From contig JAZHRO010000073.1 in assembly GCA_037157565.1 (NCBI GenBank), positions 15,878,501 through 15,942,500 of the forward strand: a stretch of 64,000 bases of DNA, given 5' to 3'. The position numbers and the translations under genes were made by a program. This DNA is from Thalassia testudinum. Lineage: Eukaryota; Streptophyta; Magnoliopsida; Alismatales; Hydrocharitaceae. Shown piece after piece: positions 20,831-32,702 of the stretch (position 1 is the stretch's first letter; each line of letters begins with the position of its first letter). The notes beneath the pieces are model-generated. The model saw nothing but the letters and a program-made list of their open reading frames with translations, was not told the DNA's origin and ran no database searches.

Positions 20831-21808
20831 ACATGCGAAATTTTGAGGACCTAAAATCAATGTTCAAGGAAGTACGTATTCAGGTCCCCCTCCTCAAGGC
20901 AATCGATCACATTCCTATTGTCGCTAGGTTCTTCAAGGACTATTGTACCCCGAAGCGACAGCCAAGAATTGGACGACAGATGGTACTGTTGAAAGAGGCT
21001 AGTGCCATGATTCTAGTTGACTTACCGCTGAAGAAGAGAGACCCTAGTACCCCACTCATATCCTGCTTCTTGCAGGATTCTCCATTTGATCGGGCCCTTC
21101 TAGATCTGGGTTCGTCCATCAACCTAACTCCCACTACCAGATTTGATCGATTTCGATTTGGGGAGTTGAAGCCCACCTCAGTCACAATTCAGCTGGCTGA
21201 CAGATCAGTCAAAACACCGAGGGAGTGGTGAGAACGTGATCGTGAAAGTCCGCGGGTTCTGCTTTCCTGCAGATTTTTTCATTCTCGATATGGAAGTTCC
21301 TCCTAATCTCCGAGATGCACCAATTATTTTGGGTCACCCATTTCTGGCGACAGCCCAAGCGAACATCGATTGTGCATCCGGGTGCATGGAGATAGCCCTA
21401 GGCAATGAGCGACTTCGACTAGACATATTCAAGGCAACAAAGAACTTCGACAGTGATCAAATAGAGGAGGATGGTGAAGATGAAGATGCGGCATACTGCA
21501 ATAACATTGGGCTCCTTTATGACGACCCAATGTCTCATTCGTCTACATTATCAGGGTTCTTGGACCTCGATCCACACGGGACTGAGACCACTGCACTACA
21601 CATATCTCACCAAGGATCTGACTGTTTAGGGTGTGCTTCTGACCACAACACCCCTGAATCCAGCTATCTTGCTCCACACATTACTGAATCACCCCTGTTG
21701 TTGCAGGAAGACGTGACTATAGCCAACGAGTTTCCCGTTAACGCAGTCACAATCGATTATTCCACAGGGAGCGACTCAGCAGGAATTCACGTGCACATGG
21801 ATCAGTAG
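20831..21808 (+). pseudogene. Linker and aspartic protease of B
   Basis: The linker MFKEVRIQVPLLKAIDHIP leads into the protease with active site LLDLGSSINLTP (Asp codon at 21103-21105, intact; the family has DLGASI). A one-base deletion near 21225 turns VKTPRG into VKTPREW and a stop; the next frame continues with ENVIVKVRG, IILGHPFLATAQANID and an acidic tail. The catalytic motif survives but the protein cannot be made whole. Confidence 0.88.
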
Positions 21809-21862
21809 ATTCCCACCCTTGATTCTGCTCCTCCCACTCTCATTTCTGACTCTGACCCACCC

Positions 21863-23620
21863 ATGATTGAATTGAAGCCCTTACCTGACTCACTCAAGTA
21901 TGTGTTCTTGAGTGAAAGTGAGACATACCCAGTCATTATCAATGCCCTCTTAACCCAAGAACAGGAGTACCAATTGATTTCTACGTTGCAAGACCATAGG
22001 GCTGCTATCGGGTGGAGTATTGCTGATCTCCGCGGTATTCGCCCCTCGTATTGCACTCATCACATCTACACGTATGAGGGGGTGAAACCTTCAAGACAAC
22101 CTCAAAGACAGCTTAACCCGAATATGCTAGAGGTTGTTAAGAAAGAGATCATCAAATGGCTGGATGCAGGTATTGTATACCCAATCTCAGACAGCTAGTG
22201 GGTGAGTCCGATCCAGATAGTGCCCAAGAAAGCAGGCCTCACCGTCATAAAGAATGATAAGGGCAAATCCATCCTGACCCACACTGTGACACCTTGGAGG
22301 GTCTACATCAACTATAGGAAACTGAACATGGCTACCCAGAAGGATCACTTTCCTTTACCTTTCATTGATTAGATCTTGGAATGGTTAGCCAGACGTAGTT
22401 TCTTCTGCTTTCTGGATGGATACTCCGGGTATAATCAAGTAGCGATTAGCCCGGAAGATCAAGACAAGGCCACATTCACATGCCCCTTTGGAACATTCGC
22501 TTTCAAGTAGATACCCTTTGGCCTCTGCAACGCACCAACGACATTTCAGCATTGTATGATGGCCATCTTCTCTGACATGATTGGAGACTATGTGGAGGTA
22601 TTCATGGATGACTTCTCCATTTTCAGAGATGATTTCGCATCTTGTCTTGATAACCTCACCAAGATCCTGAAACGGTGCATTGAGGTGAACCTAGTACTAT
22701 CTTGGGAGAAAAGCCATTTCACGGTGAGGGATGGCATAGTACTAGGGCATAGGATCTCCAAAAATGGACTCGAGGCCGACCGAGCTAAATCAGAGATTGT
22801 CTCCCACTTACCGCCACCTAGCTCGATCAAGCAGATCAGATCATTCTTGGGTCACGTCAGCTTCTATTGGAGATTTATATGCGATTTCTCGAAAATCGCA
22901 TGGCCTTTGATGAATCTCCTGGTTACCGATGCCCCATTTGAATTTGAAACCTCGTGTCTCAGTGCCTTCGAGACTTTAAGAAGCGCTGTCTCTGACTCTC
23001 TGATTCTCCAACCACCCGACCGGTCGCTTGATTTCGAAATGATGTGCGACGCTTCTGATTTTGCCGTCGGTGCTGTTTTAGGCCAATGTCGGGAAAAATA
23101 ACCCTTTTTCATATACTATGCTAGCAAGACATTGAATGAGGCTCAGCACAATTACATTGTCATCGAAAAAGAACTGCTAGTAGTAGTATTCAGGTTGGAG
23201 AAATTCAGATCTTAGTTATTAGGGTCCAAGGTCATCATTTTCACTGACTACTCCGCCCTTCGGCATTTGTTGGCAAAGAAGGATGCCAAACCACAACTCA
23301 TTAGATGGATCCTTCTATTGCAGGAATTTGATATCGAAATCCGCGATAAAGTCGGAAAGCAAAATGTTGTGGCGGATCACCTATCCAGACTAGACCCAGA
23401 TCACATTCCTTATTCCCTGCCTATCCATGAGCAATTTTCGGATGGATCTCTTTTGGCAGTTCATTCTATTGAGTTCCCCTGGTATGTGGATATTGCGAAC
23501 TACCTTGCCGCAGGCAAGATTCCTGCAAATCTATCCAAGGACCAGAAACTCAAATTCACTACCAAAGCCAAATACTACCTCTGGGATGACCCACTGCTCT
23601 TCCGCATTGAAGCGGACTAG
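21863..23620 (+). pseudogene. Reverse transcriptase and RNase H of B
   Basis: One near-continuous frame. RT: LNPNMLEVVKKEIIKWLDAG, WRVYINYRKLN, FCFLDGYSGYNQ (first Asp), FGLCNAPTTFQ, and the catalytic FMDDF at about 22600, then NLVLSWEKSHFTV, VLGHRIS and IRSFLGHVSFYWRFI. RNase H: MCDASDFAVGAVLGQ (first Asp), YIVIEKELLVVVF (Glu), [20 protein letters not shown] (Asp) and [12 protein letters not shown] (final Asp). All main catalytic residues are visible. Stops at about 22196, 22369, 22508, 23098 and 23215 disable it. Confidence 0.92.
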
Positions 23621-24760
23621 ATTATTCGAAGTTACATACCAAACTCTCAGATCCCCAGTGTGTTACCCTTTTGCCACAATGATGCTTGTGGTGGTCATTT
23701 CTTGGGATGGAAAACCGCTGCAAAAATTTTGCAGTCAGGATTTTTCTGGCCAACCATCTTCAGAGATACACATGAATACACCCAACACTACAAACAATGC
23801 CAGTCGGTTGGTTCTATGATCAGGAGAGACATGATGCAACTCCAGCCTATCATGGTTGTAGAAGTGTTCGACGTCTGGGGCATCGATTTTATGGGCCCTT
23901 TTACAAACTCGCATGGCTTCGAGTACATATTGCTAGCCGTTGACTGTCTCGAAGTGGGTCGAGGCCATCCCGACGAGATGGGCTGACCATAAGACCGTCA
24001 TTTCTTTCGTACGGCAGTACATCTTCGTGAGATTCAGAATACCCCATGCTCTGATTAGCGACGGGGGAAGCCACTTCATTCACGCCCATTTCAGGTCATT
24101 ATTAAAGAAATACGGGGTACATCACCGTATAGCCATCCCGTATCACCTGCAGACCAATGGGCAGGCTGAAGTGTCTAACCATCAGATCAAGCTAATTCTC
24201 TAGTAGATGGTTAGACCAGATAGGAAGGACTGGTCCGACAAATTAGTTGATGCACTCTGGGCATATCGAACCGCATACAAGGCCCCACTCGGAATGTCAC
24301 CATATCGCATGGTATATGGCAAGGCCTGTCACCTTCCTGTAGAGATGGAACACCACGCCTTTGGGCGGTGCGAAATTGCAACCTTGACCTCGATGCAAGA
24401 GGTCAAGAATGGAAACTCCAGCTCAACGAATTAGAAGAGATTCGGCAGGAGGCCTATGAGAATGCATTGATATACAAGGACAGGACCAAGGCCTTTCATG
24501 ACCGCCACATCCGAAGGAAAGCATTCACGCCACCAGCGAGTATGGTTGTTTGATTCACAACTAAAACTATTCGCAGGGAAGCTCAAGTCCAAATGGACTG
24601 GCCCATATATTGTGATTCATCCATATCCTAATGGGGCAGTCCAAATCAGGGACCCAAAATCTGGGCATGTATCTATGATAAATGGCTAGCGCCTCAAGCC
24701 ATTTTTGGCCCAGGAACCTCCTCCACCTGACGAAATTATTCATCTTATTAAGGACGTGTG
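23621..24760 (+). pseudogene. Integrase of B
   Basis: Zinc-binding N-domain: CHNDACGGHFLGWKTAAKI then QHYKQCQSVGS, in which the usual CxxC has lost its first Cys. Catalytic core: FDVWGIDFMGPF (first Asp), HALISDGGSHF (second Asp), NGQAEVSNHQIK (Glu). Then [29 protein letters not shown]. The C-terminal part carries LKSKWTGPYIV. Frame changes occur at about 23945 and 24430-24560, and a double stop near 24200. Integrase joins the cDNA to the genome and is the last recognisable gene of B. Confidence 0.92.
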
Positions 24761-26738
24761 ATTGAATTCTCGCCCAGCTGGAGGCATTAAACTCAGCACA
24801 TATAGATGCCATTTACCCCATATTCCACCATCATTTATACATAACCATTTTTATACATAGCATATTTTTCTTCTAGCATATTTTCTTGCTGTATATTGCA
24901 TGCTGACAAGTTGGACGGTGCTGAACATATAATTTTAGGAGCAATTACAGGTGATATCTACCCATTCTCTCCCTGCTGTATTTATTTCTTTTATATTCAT
25001 AAATAAGGACATGCAAGAACTTAGGCATGGGGGGGTAGATACAACAAAACTGAAAATTTTTATGCCAACATTTAAGAAAACCTCGGAGCTGTATGTAAAA
25101 TGTACTTTAGGATCCTAAATAAAAGAACAACTGACTCCACCTCGAATGCTCTCATTGGAGCTAGAAATCGTCTGCAACAGCCACTTCCGACTCACCCGCT
25201 CACCTCTTGTTCTAAATTTAGGGTCAAGCTGAATGTAACCTGAAAGGGAAATTTTATGAAGTACAAATTATATGAGGTTACTTGTTCATAGCATATATAC
25301 ATATTGCATTCATGAATAAGATTATTTTATTAAGAGAATGCATTAGGGATTTTATCCTCTAGTTGATTCCTGTAATTTGGAATCCAATACAACTTTTCAC
25401 ACACACGTAGAATTTGCAATGGATTCACGGTGAAGGCTGATAAACGTCTTTAGTTTATCAAGAAGCAGTGCTTCTTTTCCTGAACCCCTGGACAATGTTT
25501 TAGGAGTCAAGCAAATTTTCTTCCAAAAATCCACCAAATAGTGTGAGATGAGAGTAGGGTGTACTGGTGCTCTAAGATTAGTACAAGGAATTTGGAATCC
25601 TAGATAATTAGGTGATGATACTCAGAGATTAGGCATAGTTTCCACACTCGATTCCTGCATATGCATTTTTGTGTGAAATATTGAGAGCCACGAAATAAGG
25701 CAAATACGTGGAGTGAGTTTTCATAAAACTAGGGCTAAGGTGGATGGTTACGACCATTCTTTACGGAATCCTCGGCTGAAGGAGGGTATTGTTGCCAAGG
25801 TCAGAAATACACCATCCTATCCATCTCTCCCGGTGCCGTGAGTAGCCACTTCCACCAAATAAGCCACCTAATGTCTCTTGAGTACAACCAATCCCTAATA
25901 ATGCCTCCTCAATAAAGTTCATGGATGTGTTATGTTGAAAAAAAAAATGATAAAAAAAAAATGATGAAAAGAAAGAAAAATTGAAAAAAATTAGGAAAAG
26001 AAGAAAAGGAAAATGAGTGAATGTTTAGTTTACTTGCATTGAGGCAATACCACCGAATAAATTTGAGATCCACCAAATATGGCCTTAACCTATTTTTCTG
26101 TGTTTCTGATCGCCCGAATACTGGCTGAGGAATTCTGACTTAGTGTTAGGGTTATGGAAACTCAATTAAAGTGTTAATGCCAAGTGAGAGCACCAAATAC
26201 AGGTCATATGTGAGAATCTGGTGAGATTGTGAGCTCTAAGAAAAAGTGAAAGAGAGAATGAATACAAAGGAATCAGAAGAGAGCATAGTTTTTCTCGTCT
26301 TTCTTTGAGTTGAGTTACTTAGTAGTCTGGGAATCTAGATTCTATAGTACTAGTCTCTATGTAGCACCAAGTGAAAGTGAGCCACCAAATATATAATCTT
26401 TTCCCTCAGAAATTCTCTACCTAAGCCTAAAGCTGGGGTGGAATTCATAGAATATTTTGAATACCTCGAGGGAAGAAGTCCTCCTATCCCGTTAAAATTT
26501 TTGCTAGGAGTCAAGTACAGGCTTTAGAGGTGAATCAGTTTTTCACTCGAATCCGTTGCAAAAGCTATATAGTTGCACTTTCACTATTGTCTGGATTTCT
26601 AGAACATAGGATGAAAACAAAAAGGAGAAAAATCTCTAGGCATACACTTGATAAAATAATCAGTCCCTTAGGGACCCTTGCTGTAAATAATTTAGTCTTG
26701 CATTTGCTAGGGACTAACAAGATTTAGGCACAGGGGTA
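24761..26738 (+). other. 3' untranslated region of B, with second polypurine tract
   Basis: About 2 kb with no supported gene. It holds an internal TTAGGCATGGGGGGGTA (25021-25037), six dispersed copies of (C)CACCAAATA or a one-base variant (25531, 25852, 26050, 26070, 26191, 26382), an A-rich low-complexity patch (25939-26010) and, at the end, the polypurine tract. The frame at 26530-26727 shows no recognised domain. Some Athila elements have an env-like gene here; none is visible. Confidence 0.75.
26724..26738 (+). other. Polypurine tract of B
   Basis: TTAGGCACAGGGGTA directly abuts the 3' LTR (TGATTGC at 26739). This is the position where the RNase H-resistant primer for plus-strand DNA synthesis sits. 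It is interrupted by pyrimidines (C at 26729 and 26731), probably decay. Confidence 0.7.
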
Positions 26739-28952
26739 TGATTGCGCAGCAATCATAGGTCTTAATTGACCTAAATTAGGCTAGGACTTAGCATAAGTTA
26801 AGATAATTCATGCATGTATAAGCATTATCTGCATCTTTACTACTTTACTTTAGCTATGCATAAAATAATGTTATAATGTGCTGATTAAGTGCATTATGTC
26901 GATTGCAGGCAATAAGCTGACCAAGAGCAAGATCTGGAGCAGGATGTGAAGTTGGATCAGGAATAACGGGTGTTGCAGCAGAGCTGGAGTAGAAGACTTA
27001 GATTAGATGTAGGTATAATGATGTAAGGGAGCTAAGGTTTGCTATTCTATTAAGTAAGAATAAAGTAGTAAAATGTGAAGAGCTTAGGTCCATCCTAGCC
27101 CTAGGATAGCCTAGAGACTTCCCCAAGCTTAGCCACCCTTAGATTAGGTCACCACACCCTAGGAAACCTTAAAACCCTAATTCCAACCTTTATCTGGACG
27201 TCTAGATGAATTATAGGACTTCCAGAACCCTTAGCCAACTCCCGCACACCTTAAACCCACTTCTGTAGTGTTATTGGACGTCTAGACACTTGGTTAGACG
27301 TCCAATTTCTGTAGAATACCCAAGACAGAACCTTGAATCCTTCCTGACTCTGATTAGACATCCAGACAATAAATCTAGGCTTCATATTTTTTAGTATAAG
27401 ACATCTGACACTATTATTAGACGTATGATACTACTTTCTAGTTCCTGTTTTGAGATTCACGCCTTGATCTTGGATCTCTAGGTCCCTAAACCCAATTCCA
27501 ACCCCATAGGAACCTAAATTAAGGTGCCCTAACCCTAGTACATCACCTCTAGACCTCCCTAAGGACCTAATTAGATCCTCACTAGACCTAATTGACTTGG
27601 ATCTTAGTCAATTCCATCAGCCTATTCAATTGGACTCATTGAGTCCAATTGAGCCCTGATCTCAGCACACACTATCTAATTGGACTTAGTGAGAGTCCAA
27701 TTTACTTAGACATGACTTAATTGAGTTGTTTTACTCTCAATTAAGTTTCCACACACCTGATTAAACTTGTATTAAGTTTAATCACACTTTACCTTAGTGG
27801 ATTATGGTTTGTAACCCTAATTTGAGACCTACCTTGACCTAAACCCACTAGAACCTAACCTAATCAACCTAGCCACCTAAGTTTCAACCGACACACACCA
27901 TCCACACGAAGAATACCTAGCTTAGAGTTCTCTAGAACTCTCTACCATGTGTTATTGCCTTGGTTGCTAAAATTAGCAACCAAGAGCCATTCAATTTTTA
28001 GATCAACATTTGGTGGATCTAAAAACCACCATCCATCCACTCTCTCTCACTCTCCCAAGAGCTCCCACCATAGGCCTCTCTAGAGAATTCCATAATTCTC
28101 TAGAGAGCTTCCCTTAGGTCTATAAAAAGACCTAAGGGGTGGCCATTTGCAACCATTCACTTCCTTGGCACCCATCCACTTTTTGACCATACTTGCTTGG
28201 CTCCATCCACCTCCACTTAGGCTAGTAACCACCATCTCCACTCCATCTCCACTCCATCTCCATGAGCTAAGCACCACCATGAAGGACACCATGCCAGGAT
28301 GCTGGATCACTCCTCCAACCTCTCTCCAAGGGCTGGCCTAAGCTCCATTGGCCGCCCCTCTTTCTCCTCTCCACCACTCCAAGGCCATCGGAGCCCACCT
28401 CCGAATGCCCTCACTTCTGATAGATTAGTAGCTAGCTCTTTACATTTACTGCTTAGTAGTGTAGCCCTTATTCTCTCCCAATGATGCATGCAAAATCCCC
28501 CCGTAGATTCATGTATGCGATCATTTTCTGATAGCTAGCTTTACATTTTTAAGCATTCATGTACAAGCTTTCCTCTATAAGTTCATGTTGCAAACACTCT
28601 CCAAATGAATGAATGACTAATATATTTTCTATATATATACGTCTATGTGTTGAGAATCACCATGAGCTCATTGTAATATCTTTTGTATGATTAATGTTGC
28701 CTGTTTTCAATTCCTGATATACTTGCAACTAAGCATGTCGTACTTCAATACGTAATAATCATAAACTAGCGTGTGATTTTAAATAGAGTAGAGTGGTAAA
28801 AGGTTGAATTCAAAAGTAAAATAAACTCCTCCCAGAGACGAATGACCAGGACTCAAAGTCTCATTATCTTTTATTAAATATCTTTGTTTGATCGTATTGC
28901 ACACTATACTATGACATTTTCGTATCAAAACGTGCTCTACGACCATCAAGCA
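26739..28952 (+). repeat. 3' LTR of element B
   Basis: 2214 bp with a perfect TGATTGC-GCA-GCAATCA start hairpin (26739-26755) and end CAAGCA. It is colinear with the 5' LTR; both palindrome groups, the TATA hairpin (28111-28138) and the ACTATACTA motif (28903-28911) are kept. Reading frames at 28080-28489 on either strand are LTR shadows. Confidence 0.92.
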
Positions 28953-30465
28953 ACCATCAAATTAGATAGCCCTCCAATCTTCTCTCTTCATCATGTGTCT
29001 CTCCACCTAAAGAGGGACTGCTCTCTGCCTCTTCTTCATCGTCGACACCTTACTAGACTCTGTCGCCTTCTCTAATGTCGACCAATCAAAGCAGACTTCA
29101 CCTCCTCCATCTCACCTCCTAAGCTCCTTTAATCTCTTCTTCTCCTTCTCATCTTCATTTCTACCTACCTAGATTCTAAGATTAGCCTCTGCTTCACCCT
29201 CATCGCCTCCATCTTCCCCATGTCTGACACGAGTCCTGGTGAGCTCGCGCCGGTGCCACACACCATTAAACACACTACCACCACATCCAAAACACTCTGC
29301 ACCACCTCACAGTTAAAAGCCCTAACCTAATTAGGGCTATTAACCTCTGAGATGTATGGCAGACCACCACACCTCTCTGCCACCCTCTCCAACTTAAGCA
29401 GGCCATGCTACACCTCCAACCACCAATCCACGACCACCATTGCACTCGTCAACGACCGAGGAAGTTCCTGAACGCATTTGATTGGGCTGAGAGACTATCT
29501 TTCTTATTTCAGTTCCCTGATCAAAGCTCCACCACCATAGCCATCCTCTCTGACCTCGCCTGCATCTCTCTGGTTCTCTCTCAACTTGCTATGGCTTGTA
29601 CTCAACATAGACTGAACCCAGAAGCCCATCTGGGGTTTCAATTAAGCAAGACAAACAACAGAAGCATAATTCTTCGAACACCTCCATCTGCTACAATTGC
29701 ATGATTACACGTGAAGAAGAGTGGCAATGGGACAGTCCAACAATGGGGACATAGGGACTCGCGGCAACGTATAATATGCAAACGTGCATATGGCTTATCG
29801 CCTCAGCACGCGCAGGGGGACGTCCCCTTCCATGCCTGACCACATGCACTTGCACTTTAGGAAATCTAAGGATCCGATAACCAGCTTACCCATGTCCGAT
29901 TTGGTTCTAAATGAAGGAAATCTAAGGAGGGAGGAGGGTTTTGCAGCTTAGGAATTGTGCCCTCTGCTGCGCTTGAGAAGCCCTTGTGTCTTGTGCTTAC
30001 GAGACCCTTGTGTCTCTGTGCTACTACTGTTGTGCCTTAGCACTGCTGAAGCCCTTGAGGTTAAGGCGTCTAAGCCTTTGCCTTGTCATCTGAGGCATTG
30101 AGTTGGTTCTGATCTGTTGGTTACTATGGATACATTTGCCTAGATATCTTATTGCATCTACTGTTCATATCTTTGAGTTAATTGTAGAGCTTAACATTAA
30201 GGTTAAGCTGGTGCTTCAAACCACCATTTTAGCCCCATCTTTTTGCACTTGACTCTTTAGATATTATTCTAATCTATATATTGATCATTATTTCCATACT
30301 TGCATATCTCTCAATAATTGTGATTAGTGATTGAATTACCAATTTTCTCCCTACGAACGACCTCAGACTCAATTCTATTTCCCAAGTTTTACAAATTTAA
30401 GTGTTGTTGCGATTTTTGTCCTATACTACAATATTCTTAAAATGACGATTCTCACTACAAACAGC

Positions 30466-30848
30466 AAGCGAGCATTTTCCTCCTCTACCATGTGATGCCA
30501 CTTCAATTGGTTGTCAATGGGACTAGAATTTTGGGCCTCCTCTAGTTAAACCTTCAAATTTTCTCTAATCAACTTAATTTCAAGGAGTTGATCTGCAATC
30601 AGTTGTTACTCTACCTTCAAAGCTGCCAACTTGGCTTCATACTCTTCCCCCTTCGCTTGTATTTCAAGGAGAGAGTCCCACTGAGGATTTCCATGATGAG
30701 AGGGCTTAGGTTGCAGGTTGGGTTGTACGGGCTTCTCCTTGTTAGGCCCTACATGCAAATGACATTCCTTAGACATAGAAACATTGGACTCCACTAGGGT
30801 AGCCTTCTCAGGGTTAGTGCGGGAGGAATTACATGTGGTGGGAGCCAT
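30466..30848 (-). pseudogene. gag of element D, N-terminal part
   Basis: The start at 30848 gives a short Thr/Ser-rich N-terminus, then a charged, coiled-coil-like stretch (LLEIQAKGEEYEAKLAALKVE, a stop, QLIADQLLEIKLIRENLKV) and finally MVEEENARL. The frame is cut at 30466 by solo LTR C2 and resumes at 13941 with LCKQLEKLKRKL. The coding logic across the break (ENARL-LCKQLEKL) independently confirms the insertion point. Confidence 0.75.
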
Positions 30849-30890
30849 TGCTCAAATCTAGAGGAAGGAAATGATATCAAGCAATAGTCA

Positions 30891-30908
30891 TTCCCACAGA
30901 CGACACCA
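30891..30908 (-). other. Primer binding site of element D
   Basis: TGGTGTCGTCTGTGGGAA on the minus strand, two bases after the LTR end. It resembles the TGGCGCCGTCTGTGGGGA site known from Tat/Retand elements with three changes, two of them transitions. It would bind a tRNA 3' end to start minus-strand DNA synthesis. Confidence 0.65.
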
Positions 30909-30910
30909 AT

Positions 30911-31471
30911 TGATCGAGGCCATGGTCAACAGGGGGTTCGACTCAACAAATAAAGCAACCAATCAAAGAATCAGAGACACAGGAAATTGGTGACCTAGTT
31001 CCACCCAATGGGGTGTACGTCTGGGGGGAGGGCAATGCTTCTAAGATTCTACTATGCTTGGTTGATAGTATAATTGCTCTCCATTCTCTCTTTCTTTAAA
31101 TGCATGAAGAAAGAACCAAAAGCTCTCTCTTCTCTATTTATAATACAAGCAAATTTTGTAACTTGTTTGGCAATGGACTTCGCGATTTTCCCAGCCTCGT
31201 CCATTACTTGCCTATAAATAGCATTTATGTGGTTAAATGCATGGCTTGTTAGCACCGACGTAGATATAGCTGCTACCTCTCCAACTCCGGTCAACCGAAT
31301 CCTTTGGCGGGTAGCGAGTCAGGTCCAGTAGACCCTTGGCTAGTCAGATCTGCCAAGATTCACCTGGGTGTTGGATAATCTAGTGGTCAGATTTACCGAG
31401 TCATCAAGGAACCGAACCCTTTGGGCTTTGTGCGAAGTTTTAATTCTGAGAGTACTTTTTGTCCCTCATCA
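30911..31471 (-). repeat. 5' LTR of Tat element D
   Basis: About 560 bp, minus strand, ending GCCTCGATCA two bases before the primer site. The start is uncertain: TGATGAGGGAC at 31471 is preferred, with 31478 or 31468 possible, because the 3' copy and its target duplication lie outside the window. A short LTR fits Tat/Retand elements. Unlike the Athila and Tekay LTRs here, its start shows no hairpin. Confidence 0.6.
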
Positions 31472-32701
31472 AATGTCATAGAGAGGGGAATATCAGATAG
31501 AAGGACCCAATAAGATAATATAAATTACTAAAATGATTGAACAATGTTTTCAATCAAAATAAAAGGTGAGCAACTAATTAGCTTATTACCTTTTGAAAAT
31601 AGAGCATCCAGAGGTGTGACCCATGCATGTAGAGGAGAGGATGGCCTGCAACGTGGATTTGAGGAAGAGGTCCACTGGATAAGAGGGTCACAATGGCGAT
31701 AACAGTGAGCTCAACAGTGGTGGGAGTTAACCAACCAGAGGGTCGAAGGCTGGCAACTTTGGGTCCTTGACATGGAGCGTGGGGTGCGTTGGGGCCATGC
31801 ATGGATGGCTACGTGGACGTCGATGGAGATGAGCTGGAGTGGGGCATTGTATCAGTCGTGGAACGGCAGCTGGAGGTGGCGTGGGATGAGTGGTGATGGG
31901 GTAGTGTTGTTGGGTTCAGTGCATTGAAGAAAATGAACAATGGGTGGTGCGTGGAAAAGGAAAAGGTAAAGGAAATGAAGAAGAAGGAGAAAGGATGAGG
32001 AGAAAACAAAGATAAGTGGTGGAGGCGGTCGTGGTGACGGACGCGGTACGTGGGAATGCAGTAGCGGGCCAACCCGGTGGATGTGTGCACGCTGTCACCA
32101 TGTACACACGTCAATGGTAAGTAACGGAGATAGCAGAACTTGCAAAGTTTCACAGCGTGCGTTAAAAATCCATAGTGTATGCTACAACGATAGTGAAGGT
32201 GGAAGAGGATCGACCCCTCCCTTGCTCAAAGGGCCAACTCATCCTTGGAGCCGAAGATGACCCCTGTGCCTCAATGTGTAACGCTTTTATCCTCTTCTTG
32301 ATAGCCACACACCAGTCCCTTTTTTAAAAGGATCACATTCCACAAATAGGCCATGACCAACATGGAATGTTGGTTGGCATGGTGGATGGTTTCTTGCGTG
32401 CATGAGAAAGCTTCCTTGCAAGCCAACAAGATGATGCGCACAACATTTGTGGCATTTTGTGAAGATATCCTCATTCCTCATGCAAATAGTTCCTAGGCCC
32501 AAAACATTTAATCTTTTCCTGCACATATTAATTAACCAATATAAATATAGGCAAATAAATGTGAATTCAATAATTAAAAATATACTAGCTTTACATGCAG
32601 GTTAAGACAATTAATTCCTAAGACCTAGGCAAATAAGGGTCTAGAAAATGCAATTAAACTATACTAAAGCCGACTTGTGGTCCACTAAAGTGGACCTATC
32701 A
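31472..32701 (-). repeat. Minus-strand LTR L, cut by element D
   Basis: The right boundary is clear: copia element E's gag resumes at 32702, and on the minus strand the sequence starts TGATA followed by a GGTCCAC-TTTA-GTGGACC hairpin (32679-32696). The left part is missing because Tat element D begins at about 31471. Composition and the 1.2 kb without coding signal fit a long Athila- or Tat-type LTR. The minus-strand frame at 31809-32153 has no domain. The family assignment is an inference. Confidence 0.55.
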
Positions 32702-32702
32702 C

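Larger units (their letters stand above)
15028..28952 (+). mobile_element. Athila-type Ty3/Gypsy element B, both LTRs present
   Basis: 13.9 kb: 5' LTR 15028-17277, primer site 17280-17297, gag, protease, RT-RNase H, integrase, a 2 kb untranslated region, polypurine tract and 3' LTR 26739-28952. The flanking 5 bp are ACAAT (15023-15027) and ACCAT (28953-28957), one mismatch. It lies in solo LTR C2. In the first about 197 bp of the two LTRs I counted 12 differences by eye (about 94% identity), most of them transitions, so the insertion is old. Stops and a few frameshifts make it non-autonomous. No env-like gene is seen. Confidence 0.93.
13942..30460 (+). repeat. Solo LTR C2, interrupted by element B
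   Basis: Two pieces, 13942-15027 and 28953-30460, about 2.6 kb together, matching the size of the other C-family LTRs. The duplication is ACAGG (13937-13941) and ACAGC (30461-30465), one mismatch, in the gag of D. The start hairpin TGATAG/CCATCA has one mismatch. U5 has CTATACTACAA (30421-30431), part of the tRNA-Asp complement. The last bases are AA where CA is expected. Open frames in it (14693-14875, 28884-29075, 29405-29704) have no support. Confidence 0.85.
12283..31471 (-). mobile_element. Tat-type Ty3/Gypsy element D, left part outside window
   Basis: Minus-strand element with 5' LTR (about 30911-31471), primer site (30891-30908) and gag (30848 to 30466, resumed at 13941 and cut at 12283 by element A). 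The gag reads PFMEEVMTAPLLEKFKQP and later a YCKYHQAQGHATKDS knuckle, typical of the Tat/Retand lineage. Polymerase is not in the window. The element is host to A and to the C2/B nest. Confidence 0.75.
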
